NCBI RefSeq assembly: GCF_019423325.1
Contig: NZ_JAHZBQ010000002.1
Location: 62,001-126,000 of the forward strand
Direction of reading: 5' to 3'
Source of the DNA: Campylobacter sp.
Lineage (GTDB): Bacteria; Campylobacterota; Campylobacteria; Campylobacterales; Campylobacteraceae
DNA: 64,000 bases
Positions 1 to 8,721 of this stretch are shown one piece after another. The first letter of the stretch is position 1; each line of letters starts with the position of its first letter. The notes beneath the pieces are model-generated. The model was not told the origin of the DNA. It saw nothing but the letters and a program-made list of their open reading frames with translations, and searched no databases. Made by a program: the position numbers and the translations under genes.

Positions 1-168
1 AAAAATCGCGATAAATTCCTTAGGAAGGATGAAATTTTCGCCGCGCTGTGGGACTACGACGAGAGTCCGAGCGAGCTTAGCCTGCGCGTTTATATCGCGG
101 AGCTGCGAAAAATTTTAGGCAAGGATCGCATCATAAACGCTTCCAAGCTCGGCTACAAATATCTTTAG
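1..168 (+). CDS. OmpR-family response regulator, C-terminal end (partial)
   Basis: The frame from base 1 stays open to a TAG at 166-168 and encodes the last 55 residues of a winged-helix DNA-binding domain. Seen directly: an FLRKDEIFAALW segment, an SLRVYIAELRKIL recognition-helix segment and the closing LGYKY typical of the trans_reg_C family. The receiver domain lies outside the window. The stop codon overlaps the ribosome binding site of the sensor kinase that follows, so the two form a two-component operon. Its target genes cannot be told from this fragment. Confidence 0.9.
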   Translation, partial: KNRDKFLRKDEIFAALWDYDESPSELSLRVYIAELRKILGKDRIINASKLGYKYL

Positions 169-177
169 GAGCGCGCC

Positions 178-1284
178 GTGTCCAAAATGCGTCAAATTCT
201 ACCGATTTTTTTGCTCTACACGCTTACTAGCGTCTTGTTTTTGGCGCTGGTAAGCAGCGTATTTTACGAGCGGGAGAAGTTTTTTATCGCGGATCGCGAT
301 GCCTTTGCGATCAGGGATTTCAAGCACGGCTTAGAGGCTAAGCTTGCGCGCGGCGGGCGCCTAAACGAGGGCGATTTCGACGCCATGCAGGCATACGCTG
401 CGGATCTGAATAGCAGCGATGAGATCGCGCGGGATTTTGAGCCGAAGGATGACGCACCGCGCGTGTATATGGAGGGGACCAGCAGGATTGAGCAGTTTAA
501 TCTCACCGGCAAGGACGGCACGGAGTATTACGTGGCGATCAAAACGGATGCGCTTGAGGGCAAGCTAGCGGCGCTGAAGCTTAAAATTTTAGCCGCTAGC
601 GCGCTTGTTTTGGCGCTTATTTTGCTGATCGCGTATTTTATCATCCGCCTTTCGCTACGCCCGCTTTACGAAAAGATCGAGTTTCTTGACGGCTTCATCC
701 GAGACACGACGCACGAGATAAAAACCCCGCTTAGCGTGATTTTGATGAGTATCGAGCTTTTCGATACCGATGCGAAAAAATATCTGGGCAATATCAAGGC
801 GGGCGCAAATACGATAAACGCGCTGTTTGAAGACCTAACCGCGCTAAGCTTAAACAAAAGCGGCAGCGGGCGAGAGGTAAATTTAGGCGAGCTAGTGCAA
901 AGCCGCACCATGTATTTCGGCATCTCTGCGGAGCAAAAGCGCATAAGCTTGAGCACCGATCTGCGCCCGGTAGCCTTTTGCGCGGATGAGTTTAAGCTGC
1001 GAAAGATCATCGATAATCTGCTTGGCAATGCGATAAAATATTGTGATGAGCTCGGCTGCGTCGAGGTGAGCCTAAGCGAGCGCTCGCTTCGCATCAAAAA
1101 CAGCGGCGCGGGCATCGCACGGCAAAATTTGCCGCATATTTTCGAGCTTTACACCCGCTTTGACGAACGTAACGGCGGCTTTGGCATCGGGCTTTTTATC
1201 GCCAAAAAATATTGCGACGAGCTCGGGCTTAAAATTTCGTGCGATAGCAATGAGGACTGGACGGAATTTGAGGTGAAATTTTAA
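178..1284 (+). CDS. sensor histidine kinase
   Basis: Inner-membrane sensor kinase of 368 residues. Transmembrane segments near residues 7-27 and 136-157 flank a small periplasmic sensing loop of about 105 residues. The H-box follows with the phosphorylated His at 179 (THEIKTPLS), an N-box around Asn284, and ATP-lid glycines NSGAGI (308-313) and GGFGIGL (333-339). No clear HAMP domain is seen. The start is GTG at 178, supported by AGGAG six bases upstream; an ATG at 187 is possible. The protein ends in KF followed by TAA, formed by an AAATTTTAA word. It is the partner of the upstream regulator; the signal is unknown. Confidence 0.92.
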   Translation: MSKMRQILPIFLLYTLTSVLFLALVSSVFYEREKFFIADRDAFAIRDFKHGLEAKLARGGRLNEGDFDAMQAYAADLNSSDEIARDFEPKDDAPRVYMEGTSRIEQFNLTGKDGTEYYVAIKTDALEGKLAALKLKILAASALVLALILLIAYFIIRLSLRPLYEKIEFLDGFIRDTTHEIKTPLSVILMSIELFDTDAKKYLGNIKAGANTINALFEDLTALSLNKSGSGREVNLGELVQSRTMYFGISAEQKRISLSTDLRPVAFCADEFKLRKIIDNLLGNAIKYCDELGCVEVSLSERSLRIKNSGAGIARQNLPHIFELYTRFDERNGGFGIGLFIAKKYCDELGLKISCDSNEDWTEFEVKF

Positions 1285-2189
1285 CTTTACCCAAACGAAA
1301 TTCTGCGCGAACGAAATTTTAGCGGGCGGGCTTGCTAGGCTTAACCGCGTAGGTTTAAATTTAGCCAGCGATTCCGTTTGTAAAAATTTGCACTAGGTTA
1401 TAATTCGACGGCGGAATTTGCGCATGCAATTCGGTCGCGCTCGCAAAATTTCGCCCGCCAGTTTGCAGAATACATAGCGTAAAATTCTACGGAATTTCGT
1501 GAAATTTTATTTGGACGCGGGCAAGATTGCGGCGGCTACGGATAAAATTTGCAGCAGCTTGGATAAAACCGCGCGCGATAATCGGCGAAATTCCGCGAAA
1601 TTTCGCCGAGCGCGTTAAGTTCGCCTTTACCCTGCTATCTCATACACGCCGTATTCATAGACCGCGCAAAAGGCGGCGCCGTTTTGGGTTTTGATACCCA
1701 ATAAAAATATCTATTCGGCTTCTCATTCTTACCGTTCGGCGCGTCGGCGTGGACTACGCGCGAGTAAATTTAAAATTTAGCTTCGCCCCGCCGAAGCGAA
1801 GTTTTATTGAAACGAGCGGCGCAGCTATTTTAAGCGCGTAGCCGCCCTTCAAAATGCACTCCGATCTTTTTAAAGCACGCGGCAAATTTTAAAATTTGCG
1901 CGGGGTCAAAGAGTAGGCGAGGCAAAAGAGATCAAATTTGAGCGGTGAAGCTAGGTTTTATCGCTTTTAAATTTGACTTCGCCTTTCATATAAAATCAAA
2001 TTCTAGGATTTTTGAATAAGCCATTAAATTTAACTAAATTTGACCCCGCCCGAGTCAAAATAGGCGGGGCAAATTTAATCGTTTCTCGCCGAGCGCTTTG
2101 CCTATCCCCGTATTATGCGGGTGCTTTTGCAAGATATTGCGGCAGGCTGCGCTTAAATCAATGCTATGGCTGTCCGTGTTTAGCCAGGG
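1285..2189. other. gene-poor spacer between the two-component operon and the phosphoesterase
   Basis: About 900 bases with no convincing intact gene. It is dense in GAAATTT and AAATTTTA words. The short open frames at 2012-2331 have no coding character and run opposite to the phosphoesterase gene end. One decayed gene piece lies at 1627-1769 (separate entry). Confidence 0.6.
1627..1769 (-). pseudogene. 3' remnant of an unknown gene with a frameshift
   Basis: Two minus-strand frames look coding over adjacent stretches. One reads VVHADAPNGKNEKPNRYFYW and then loses sense. The other takes up near base 1690 with IKTQNGAAFCAVYEYG and ends VYEIAG at a TAA (1627-1629). Joined by a one-base shift they give a plausible protein tail of about 46 residues; stops lie just upstream in each frame. 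I do not recognise the family. Chance open frames in this low-complexity DNA are the alternative. Confidence 0.4.
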
Positions 2190-2789
2190 TCACGAATATC
2201 TTGCCGTGATTTGCTTTTGTCCTAAAATTTGCACGATCTCGTCTAAGCTTAAAATTTTGCCGTGCGAGTCAAAACCTACGTTTAGTATGCGCCCCTCCAG
2301 GCTGGAAGCACGGTCGTGCAAGTGTCCGTGAAGCATAAAAGAGCCTTTCGAGGCGCGGTTGTGCTCCTCTACGGGATAGTGAAACATACAGATGCTCATA
2401 CCGGTTTTGCCGTCCTTTATCGCGCCCGCGCCACCGTCAAAATTTAGCTCCTTGTAGTGTAGGATATCGCTAAAGATAGGATTTCCGTCGTCTTTTAGCT
2501 CGCGTAGCAGCGCTTCTTTGTTTTGGCTAATGAGCGTATCGTGGTTGCCTAAAATCAGCACATGCGAGCCGTTTAGCCTACGCGCGACGCTTTTTAGATC
2601 CTTTAATTTATTACAAAATGCAAAATCGCCCAGATCATAAACCGTATCCTCGGGCCCCACTACGGCATTCCAGAGCTCTATTAGCTTTTCATTCATCTCG
2701 CCTACGTCGTTAAAAGCCCTAAATTTAGGGCAGTATTTCATAATATTTGCGTGATAAAAATGCAAATCGGAGGTAAAAAATATCATCAT
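2190..2789 (-). CDS. metallophosphoesterase of the phage/bacterial calcineurin-like type
   Basis: A 199-residue phosphoesterase with all binuclear-metal motifs: D8-x-H10 in SDLHFYH, G54-D55, GNHD at 81-84, H137 in CMFHYP, and GHLH at 155-158. No signal peptide, so it should act in the cytoplasm. Family members hydrolyse phosphomonoesters or phosphodiesters; the substrate is not evident. It lies 81 bases downstream of, and on the same strand as, the kinase-RNA ligase fusion, which suggests a role as the end-healing phosphatase of an RNA-repair set (inference). The start is the first of two tandem ATGs behind AAAGGA. Confidence 0.88.
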   Translation of the reverse strand: MMIFFTSDLHFYHANIMKYCPKFRAFNDVGEMNEKLIELWNAVVGPEDTVYDLGDFAFCNKLKDLKSVARRLNGSHVLILGNHDTLISQNKEALLRELKDDGNPIFSDILHYKELNFDGGAGAIKDGKTGMSICMFHYPVEEHNRASKGSFMLHGHLHDRASSLEGRILNVGFDSHGKILSLDEIVQILGQKQITARYS

Positions 2790-2870
2790 TTTCCTTTAAG
2801 CTTTAATCTCCGCATCGAATTTACGCTTACATTCAAATTTGCGCGGTGCCAAATATTCGCACGATAATCG

Positions 2871-4364
2871 TTAAACTTTTTCTAAAAATTCTTTTATAAA
2901 GCCTAGCTTGCCTTGCTCGTCAAGGGATCTGAATTCTCGCTCGTTTGCTTTGATGTGATCGACCAAAGGGTGAAATTCCTCATCGAGCTTGGTTTTATCC
3001 AGTTTGCCGGAAAGCGCCTCGTTTTTACTGCGAGCAAAAAATTTATTCACGAGATAATAAGGCGTTTTCATCTTAAAGCAAAAATCATTTTGGCTTGGGA
3101 TATACACCATAAAGCCCTCGAATTTCGCCTCTTTAACTATATTTTTTAGCTCCGAAAAGCTCGTTTTTAGATACTGCTCGCCCTTCTTATAAAAAGGTCT
3201 TTTTAGCGCGCCAGCGGTGCTTGCGGCGATTTTATCTAGCTCAAATTCGCTCTCTTGCGCGCCGGTTTTAACGTCGATAAGTCCGATAAAAGTCTCGCCA
3301 AGCTCCTCTTCTACGATGTGCGGGTCGCTCTCGTCGGTGATCTCAAATAAAAAAGTTTTATTTGGATAGAGTTTGAAAATCTCTTCAAATTTACAGCAGT
3401 GCTCGCGCGCCATCTGTGCAAATCTACTATCGGTCGATCCCGTCGTAGAGTAGATGACGCGGCGGTTAAAGCTCGCACCGCTTTCGTGGGTATCTACGTA
3501 GGTGCAACACCCCAAAAAGCCGTTTACCTTTCGCACGGCAAGCACGTGCGTATCGTCTGCGATGTCGATAGGATAAAGGCTTTTGCGCGAGGTAAATTCC
3601 GAGTAGTTATAGACCTTTTTAAACGGGCGCACGATGATATTTAGATTATCGTCCATTATGAGTCCGCGCATCTCAAGTAGCGCCTTATCCCAATCGGCTT
3701 TGAAAAAGACGCGTTTTGAGTATTTGTAGGTGCGAAGCTCGGGATAAAGTTCGCTTTGACGCGCACTCCAGAGCCTTTTATCCTGCGTAGCGGCGATATA
3801 TTTTTTCGTTACGTAGGTATTTTGCGCCGCATCAAAGGGCAGATCGCGCCTGTTTAGAGCTGCCGCGTCTTTAATTTTTTGCGCTACGCTTTGGCTCATA
3901 GGATTAACGGGCGGGATTAAAATTTCGCCCTCTATTTTGTTGTTTGCGACCTTGATAAACATCGCTATTACCGTATTTTCGTCGACGCCGTGCTCGGAGG
4001 CGAAGAAATTTTGCATTCTAAAGCATTCGAAAAGAAATCCATTTTGGGCGGCTTGCTCTTTTAGGCTTAGCAGCTCTTTGGTGCGCGCACTCACGTTGCT
4101 AAGCACGATAAGGACGTCTTTGGTTTTGTTTTCCAGGGCAAATTTATACGCCTGCTTTATCTCGCGGGCGACCTTGCGCTTCGCGTCCTCCAAAAGCTTC
4201 GGCGACCAAGTATAAACCCCCGCCTCATCGGTTAGAAACATATCGTTTTCCAGATGATAAATTTGCGCCTGCGGGTATTCGTTTTGAAATTCTTTAATTT
4301 TCTCTTTTGCGAAAGTCGTTTTACCCGAGCCCGCGTGTCCGCGAACGACTATAAATTTTCTCAT
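2871..4364 (-). CDS. P-loop kinase fused to a T4 Rnl1-like RNA ligase
   Basis: A 497-residue two-domain protein. Residues 1-150 form a P-loop NTPase with the Walker A motif GHAGSGKT at 9-16, resembling polynucleotide kinase-type AAA_33 domains. Residues 205-497 carry the nucleotidyltransferase motifs of the RNA ligase 1 group: MRG at 232-234, motif I KVNG with the AMP-accepting Lys279, motif III FLFEI at 338-342, motif IV EGFMV at 416-420, and motif V KMKT at 431-434. Known relatives phosphorylate 5'-OH ends and seal RNA breaks. With the phosphoesterase next door it could heal and seal tRNA or other RNA after nuclease damage (inference). The frame is intact. Confidence 0.88.
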   Translation of the reverse strand: MRKFIVVRGHAGSGKTTFAKEKIKEFQNEYPQAQIYHLENDMFLTDEAGVYTWSPKLLEDAKRKVAREIKQAYKFALENKTKDVLIVLSNVSARTKELLSLKEQAAQNGFLFECFRMQNFFASEHGVDENTVIAMFIKVANNKIEGEILIPPVNPMSQSVAQKIKDAAALNRRDLPFDAAQNTYVTKKYIAATQDKRLWSARQSELYPELRTYKYSKRVFFKADWDKALLEMRGLIMDDNLNIIVRPFKKVYNYSEFTSRKSLYPIDIADDTHVLAVRKVNGFLGCCTYVDTHESGASFNRRVIYSTTGSTDSRFAQMAREHCCKFEEIFKLYPNKTFLFEITDESDPHIVEEELGETFIGLIDVKTGAQESEFELDKIAASTAGALKRPFYKKGEQYLKTSFSELKNIVKEAKFEGFMVYIPSQNDFCFKMKTPYYLVNKFFARSKNEALSGKLDKTKLDEEFHPLVDHIKANEREFRSLDEQGKLGFIKEFLEKV

Positions 4365-4915
4365 TTTACCGCCTTGATTTTATGTGGCGATATTCTACCT
4401 GAAATTTGAGCGCTTTGGTATCAAGAAATATGGATTTCGGTAAAATTCAATTTACAGAGCCGAATTTCGCCGCTTAGCTCGCGCGGTTTTGAGGCGCGAA
4501 TGAGACGGCGCGACACCCGTATCTACGAGGGCTTGCTGCCGATGCACGCTTTTTGGCACGAAATTGAGCGAGGATAAAATTTGCAGCGAAGCCGCTGGGC
4601 GGTTTAAATTTGAACCTCAAAGCTCAAATTTACAGAAAGGATCAAATTTGATCTCTTTATAGACTTATCGAAGCATAAAATTTATCGTTTTGGCTAATTT
4701 GAATACGAGAAAAAAAGATAGCGATAAATGTAGTTTAAAATTTTAAATAAATAGAAATTTGAGCTTTGCCGAGGCGCTAAATTAAAATTTAACCAAATTT
4801 GCCTTGCCGAGGCGCTCGATTGATGAAAGCGCCAAATTTGATAGACGTGTGATAAAAAGCGTATTTATCCTCGCTATTTGATTTAAATTTAGCCCCGCAA
4901 AGGGGCTAAATACGC
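4365..4915. other. intergenic stretch without a gene
   Basis: About 550 bases with no supported gene. A short direct repeat, TTGCCGAGGCGCT, occurs near 4757 and 4804, and AAATTT words are frequent. The only clear element is the terminator hairpin at 4888-4910. Confidence 0.55.
4888..4910 (-). terminator. terminator of the isoaspartyl peptidase gene
   Basis: A perfect 9-bp inverted repeat, TTTAGCCCC and GGGGCTAAA, with a 5-base loop, lies five bases beyond the stop codon of the peptidase gene. An AAATTTAAAT tract follows on the transcribed strand in place of a pure T run. Confidence 0.7.
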
Positions 4916-5956
4916 TTATTTGTCTCCTAGCGGCCAATAAACGATCGGTTTAGCTCCGAGTCTTGCTTCGCCGTGATACATTCCGAGCTTATCTTTCGTC
5001 CACGCAAAGCCCGTGTGTCCATGCTTGTCGATCGAGATAATGCCGCCGCTACCGCCGAGCGCTTTGACCTCTTTTACCGCTTCTTCGGCGGCCTTTTGCA
5101 CGTCGGAGGTTTTGTATTTATACAGAGCTGAGACCTCGTGCGCGGCATTTACGCGCATGTAGATGTCGCCCGTGCCGGTGCATGAAACCGCCACCGAGTC
5201 GTTGTCGGCGTAGGTTCCAGAGCCGATTATCGGGCTATCGCCGATGCGACCGGTCATTTTGTTGGTCATGCCGCCGGTGCTGGTCGCTGCGGCCAGGTTG
5301 CCGTTTTTATCCAGCGCGATCGCTCCCACGGTGCCTAGATACGGACGCTCGTGTAAATTTAACGACGTCTTTTTCGCCTTTTCGCTATCAAGTAGCAGCT
5401 TTTGCTTCTCTTTAGCTTTTTGCAGCGCGTCGTATCTAAACTGCGTGAAAAAATACTTCTGATCGACCATCTCTAGGCCGTTTTCTTTGGCGAGCTTGTC
5501 GGCTCCCTCGCCCGCAACCAGCGTATGCCACGTCTTATCCATCACGAGTCTGGCACCTAGGATAGGGTTTTTGATATGCCTCGCCATCGCGACCGCGCCC
5601 GCTTTTTTAGTTGAGCCGTCCATGATCGAGGCGTCGAGTTCGTTAAATCCGTCGGCGGTAAAGACCGCGCCCTTGCCCGCGTTGAAATTCGGATCGTCCT
5701 CAAGCACCATAATGGCCGCCGTTACGGCATCCATCGCGCTGCCGCCCCGTTCAAGCACGGCTTGACCTGCTAAAAGCGCCCGGTTCATCGGCTCTTCGCG
5801 GATTTTAAATTCCTCCTTGGTTAGATCAAGTCCGCTGGTGCCGCCGTGAATGACGATAACGGGGGAAAAATTCTCCTGCGCATTCGCAACCGTTAGCCCG
5901 AGCAGGGCCAAACTCGCCGCCATAAAAACGGCCTTTGAGAGTGAAAAGTGCTTCAT
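4916..5956 (-). CDS. isoaspartyl peptidase / type III L-asparaginase, secreted
   Basis: A 346-residue Ntn-hydrolase precursor. A signal peptide (residues 1-26, cleavage likely after ANA) directs it to the periplasm. The body carries IHGGTSG near 37-42, FNAGKGAVF near 91-99, and GTVGAIALD, where Thr209 becomes the N-terminal nucleophile after self-cleavage. TSTGGM and GSGTYAD complete the active site. The family splits isoaspartyl dipeptides and asparagine, which would supply aspartate, a favoured Campylobacter carbon source (inference). AAAGGATG precedes the start. The gene stands alone and has its own terminator. Confidence 0.92.
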   Translation of the reverse strand: MKHFSLSKAVFMAASLALLGLTVANAQENFSPVIVIHGGTSGLDLTKEEFKIREEPMNRALLAGQAVLERGGSAMDAVTAAIMVLEDDPNFNAGKGAVFTADGFNELDASIMDGSTKKAGAVAMARHIKNPILGARLVMDKTWHTLVAGEGADKLAKENGLEMVDQKYFFTQFRYDALQKAKEKQKLLLDSEKAKKTSLNLHERPYLGTVGAIALDKNGNLAAATSTGGMTNKMTGRIGDSPIIGSGTYADNDSVAVSCTGTGDIYMRVNAAHEVSALYKYKTSDVQKAAEEAVKEVKALGGSGGIISIDKHGHTGFAWTKDKLGMYHGEARLGAKPIVYWPLGDK

Positions 5957-6373
5957 ATCTCATCCTTTCGAAAAAATTGCAGAATTTCTAAGAAATGATA
6001 TAACTTTACTCTTTTCTTTTCGCTTAATCAAATGCGAATTTGGCTGGATCTAAATCTAATGCTTTGAGCTTAGGATTAAGCTTTCGCCGTCAAATTTAAC
6101 GTGGTTTAATTTATGGCACAATCTGATGGATCGATTTAAATTTTATAAATTTGAGTTTGAGCGTTGGCAAAATTTAATTACCGCAGCTCGATAAATTCCA
6201 ACCGCGCGTCATAAAATTTTAGCGCGCGGCCGTATTTTAAACGATGCTATGCGAGCGAGCAAGCTCAAGCACGCACCCGCAGGCAAAGCAGGCTTTAAAT
6301 CAAAACGCCTCAAGCTCGCCGTGCGCGATCATTTAGCGTTGCGTCGGAACCGACGCCAGTATGTTTTGACGGC
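5957..6373. other. intergenic stretch without a gene
   Basis: About 415 bases between the peptidase promoter side and the 3' end of the broken DUF417 gene. I see no gene, RNA or strong hairpin. The peptidase promoter must lie in the first 100 bases but has no convincing consensus. Confidence 0.5.
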
Positions 6374-6811
6374 TCAATCGCAGCTTTTTTCTCCGCGGCA
6401 AAGGCGCGCCAGGTCGTATTTTAGCAGCACCAAGCCAAGGCCTAGTAAGAAAAGGTCTTTAAAGATAAAGCCGTCGATCTTGCCCAACTGCGGAAGTAGG
6501 CTGAGCGTGCTCAGCGCCATGACGATCACGATGAGATCGCCCACGATGCCCGCCTTCGGCTTGAAAAAGCCCGCGATGAGCGAGAGATAGCCCACGGTCT
6601 CCACCACGCCCAAAAAGTAGCTCGCGCCGGCGTCCCCGAGCGCTGAGGGCAAAAACGAAAGCCACGTCTGCGAAAAGAGCGGCTTTAAAGCCTCCACCTC
6701 GAACTCAAACCACTTCTAGTTGCCCATCACGGCAAGCACGATGATAACGGAAAGTCTGGCGAATATAATATCCGCGTCGCCTGCGACAAATTTTTTTACG
6801 ATCTCCCTCAT
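6374..6811 (-). pseudogene. DUF417/RclC-like membrane protein interrupted by an in-frame TAG
   Basis: Reading from ATG at 6809-6811, behind a good AAAGGAG site, gives MREIVKKFVAG and ARLSVIIVLAVMGN, then TAG at 6716-6718 (codon 32). It continues in the same frame as KWFEFEVEALKPLF to the natural stop at 6374. Apart from that codon, all 145 positions fit one four-helix inner-membrane protein of the DUF417 (YkgB/RclC) family, which is linked to reactive chlorine defence in E. coli. The downstream part alone could start at GTG 6697 but would lack the first helix. Recent nonsense mutation, readthrough or a sequencing error are all possible. Confidence 0.8.
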
Positions 6812-6999
6812 ACGGCTCCTTTGTAAATTTTGTAGCGGTATGATAGCGAGCTTGCGTGTAGGCTACGTGAAGAGGCGAAATTTCAAATTCCAAATTCTTC
6901 GGCTTCACGAAATTCTGTCCCTCCACAAAATTCCGTGGCTCCGCAAAATTTGAAATTCCATACCTCGCGCCGTAAAATTTAAAGCGGCTGCGGCAAATT

Positions 7000-8271
7000 T
7001 CAAGGCGCGAAGTGGTGTGAGCTGCCGCGAAATTCCATAGAGCTTTGCGGAGTGCGCGGGCAAACCTCGGCGATGATATTGATCGAAACGCCCGCCTTAG
7101 CGGCAATTGCGTAGATTTTAGGCAAAAACTTCGGCGCGAAGCTGAACAAAATCTCGTACTCCTCGCCGCTTTGCAGCGCAGCCTCGCTAGGGCGGGCGAT
7201 CCAGCGCGCACCCACGCCGCTAGCCTCCAGTAGGCGGGGCAAGTCCTGCGCGAGCCCGTCGCTAATGTCCATCGCCGCGCTAATGAACTTCGCCGCCTTG
7301 TAAAAAAACTTATCGCGCAAGACGGGCCTGACGAAGCGCGAATTCTTTGAAATTTTTGCGCGCAGATCCTCGCGCAAGCGATATGAGCCACTACCCGGCA
7401 CAGGATTTTCGCCTGCAGAGCTTTGCGACATAAAATTTTCACATGCGAGGCTTTGCGACGTAGGGCTCTTGCGATCCTCTCCGCTATGCGACACGGAATT
7501 TTGCGCCGAATTTTCGGCATCCAAGCTCTGCGGCTCGACGTACGCAGGCAAAATTTTATCGTCCAGACTTTGCGGCTCAAGGTCCAAAATTTGCATTGCC
7601 GAAGTTTCAGCACCCAGGTTCTGTAGCTTAGCATGCGCGGGCGAAATTTTATCGTCCGGGCTTCGCACCTCATCGCCAGGATTTTGTGCCGTCGAAGCCT
7701 CGGCGTTGAGACCTTGCGGCGCGGTGCTTGAGCTTTGTGCTGACGAAATTTTATCGTCCCAGTTTTGCGTCTGCGAGTTAGCAGGCGAAATTTCATCTCT
7801 TAAAAGCACCGCCAGATCGCGCCCGACGCTGCCTAGCTCGCCCGTATGCGCGATGAGATCGCCCACGCGCGCGCCGCTGCGAAACACGGGGCGCTTACAC
7901 TTGCCGATCAGGCTCACGCTAAGCGCGATGCGATCCGAGCCGATCGTGTCGCCGCCGATGATCCGTATGCCCCACTCCCGCGCCGTTTCGCTCACGCCCG
8001 CGCACAGCTCGTCGATCTCGCGCGTGCCGATCTCGCGCGGCACCGCAAGCCCCAGCAGGGCGTATTTGGCGCGCGCGTTCGTCGCGATCATGTCCGAGAT
8101 GTTTACGAGCATCGCCTTTGCGCCGATCTCGCGCAGGCTCAGCCAGCCGCGGCGAAAGTGCACGCCCTCGACAAAAAGGTCCTTGCAATACGCCCGCTCG
8201 CCGATTACGGCGCAATCATCGCCGTTAAACTTCGATCTAAATTTCTCAAAAATATATCGCTCCTTATCCAT
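7000..8271 (-). CDS. thiL: thiamine-monophosphate kinase with a large low-complexity insert
   Basis: ThiL phosphorylates thiamine phosphate to thiamine diphosphate. It is recognised by the GDDCAVIG start (residues 17-24), DLFVEGVHFRR, NISDMIATNA, GGDTIGSD (106-113), and after the insert RPVLRDKFFYKAAKF and MDISDGLAQDLPRL. At 423 residues it is about 130-140 longer than usual. The excess, roughly residues 161-297, is rich in S, A, Q, N and E and contains WDDKISSA, PDDKISPA and LDDKILPA at 172, 206 and 237. The insert separates the substrate-binding halves but keeps frame. The extreme C-terminus is also repeat-like. The long opposite and out-of-frame open frames over this gene are shadows. Confidence 0.9.
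   Translation of the reverse strand: MDKERYIFEKFRSKFNGDDCAVIGERAYCKDLFVEGVHFRRGWLSLREIGAKAMLVNISDMIATNARAKYALLGLAVPREIGTREIDELCAGVSETAREWGIRIIGGDTIGSDRIALSVSLIGKCKRPVFRSGARVGDLIAHTGELGSVGRDLAVLLRDEISPANSQTQNWDDKISSAQSSSTAPQGLNAEASTAQNPGDEVRSPDDKISPAHAKLQNLGAETSAMQILDLEPQSLDDKILPAYVEPQSLDAENSAQNSVSHSGEDRKSPTSQSLACENFMSQSSAGENPVPGSGSYRLREDLRAKISKNSRFVRPVLRDKFFYKAAKFISAAMDISDGLAQDLPRLLEASGVGARWIARPSEAALQSGEEYEILFSFAPKFLPKIYAIAAKAGVSINIIAEVCPRTPQSSMEFRGSSHHFAP
7551..7759 (-). repeat. in-frame direct repeats inside thiL
   Basis: The 14-mer AAATTTTATCGTCC occurs at 7551, 7644 and 7746, spaced 93 and 102 bases, both multiples of three. Each copy is followed after four or five bases by a TTTGCG or TTCGC word. 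In the protein they give the three DDKI units of the ThiL insert. Confidence 0.85.
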
Positions 8272-8721
8272 ACGCCCTCCGTTAAATTTAGCGTTACATT
8301 GCAGCCGCGCGAAGGCTAAGAAGCCCGCATTTGCGGGCCTTTGTTTAAATTTCGTCGGGCTCGCGCAGCAGGAGTTTTACGCTCCGCTTTGCAAGATTAT
8401 AGCGTAAATTTATATTTTCGCCGCGCGAGTTTGGCTGCGGTTCGGTGCGGCTCGATAGCAAAATTAGCAATCGCGTGAGTTTTGAGGCTTTGGCGCGGCT
8501 CGGTATGACTACCTGATGAGGACGGAGATCTGCGACAAAACAGCGCGAGTTTATTTCTTGCATGCGCCGCGCCTGCGCGCACTCGCGCAGATAACGGATC
8601 TTTAAAACGGCTAGCTTAAAATTTTAAAATTTAGCGCAGCCGCGGCGAGATTAAATTTAAACGCTGCGTAAGCGCAGTAAAGTTAAAATTCGCCTGAATA
8701 TTTTATATAAACGGAGGGCAA
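8272..8721. other. spacer upstream of thiL
   Basis: About 450 bases. A minus-strand tail reading YNLAKRSVKLLLREPDEI, ending near 8345, looks weakly coding, perhaps the end of a lost upstream gene (truD sits there in some Campylobacter, from memory). A second frame breaks it and I do not call it. AAATTTTAAAATTT occurs at 8618. The plus-strand membrane genes begin after this. Confidence 0.4.
8323..8338. terminator. GC-rich hairpin upstream of thiL
   Basis: GCCCGCA and TGCGGGC form a perfect 7-bp stem with a 2-base loop, plus flanking A and T bases on both sides. It lies about 50 bases upstream of thiL and just after the weakly coding tail that ends at 8345, so it may mark the end of an older transcript. 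Confidence 0.45.

Noticed and set aside
2012..2331. Two overlapping plus-strand small frames near the phosphoesterase end
   Set aside because: They overlap the convergent gene and show no start signals or coding pattern.
6705..7796. Minus-strand 363-codon open frame over thiL
   Set aside because: Product is dominated by R, K, A and F with no motif; it shares bases with the thiL frame and is a shadow of it and of its repeat insert.
7469..8407. Plus-strand 312-codon frame opposite thiL
   Set aside because: Antisense shadow; serine, alanine and arginine-rich, no ribosome site, while thiL has complete family motifs.
8345..8563. Possible truD remnant upstream of thiL
   Set aside because: Only about 18 residues look coding and the match to TruD rests on memory of gene order, not on motifs.
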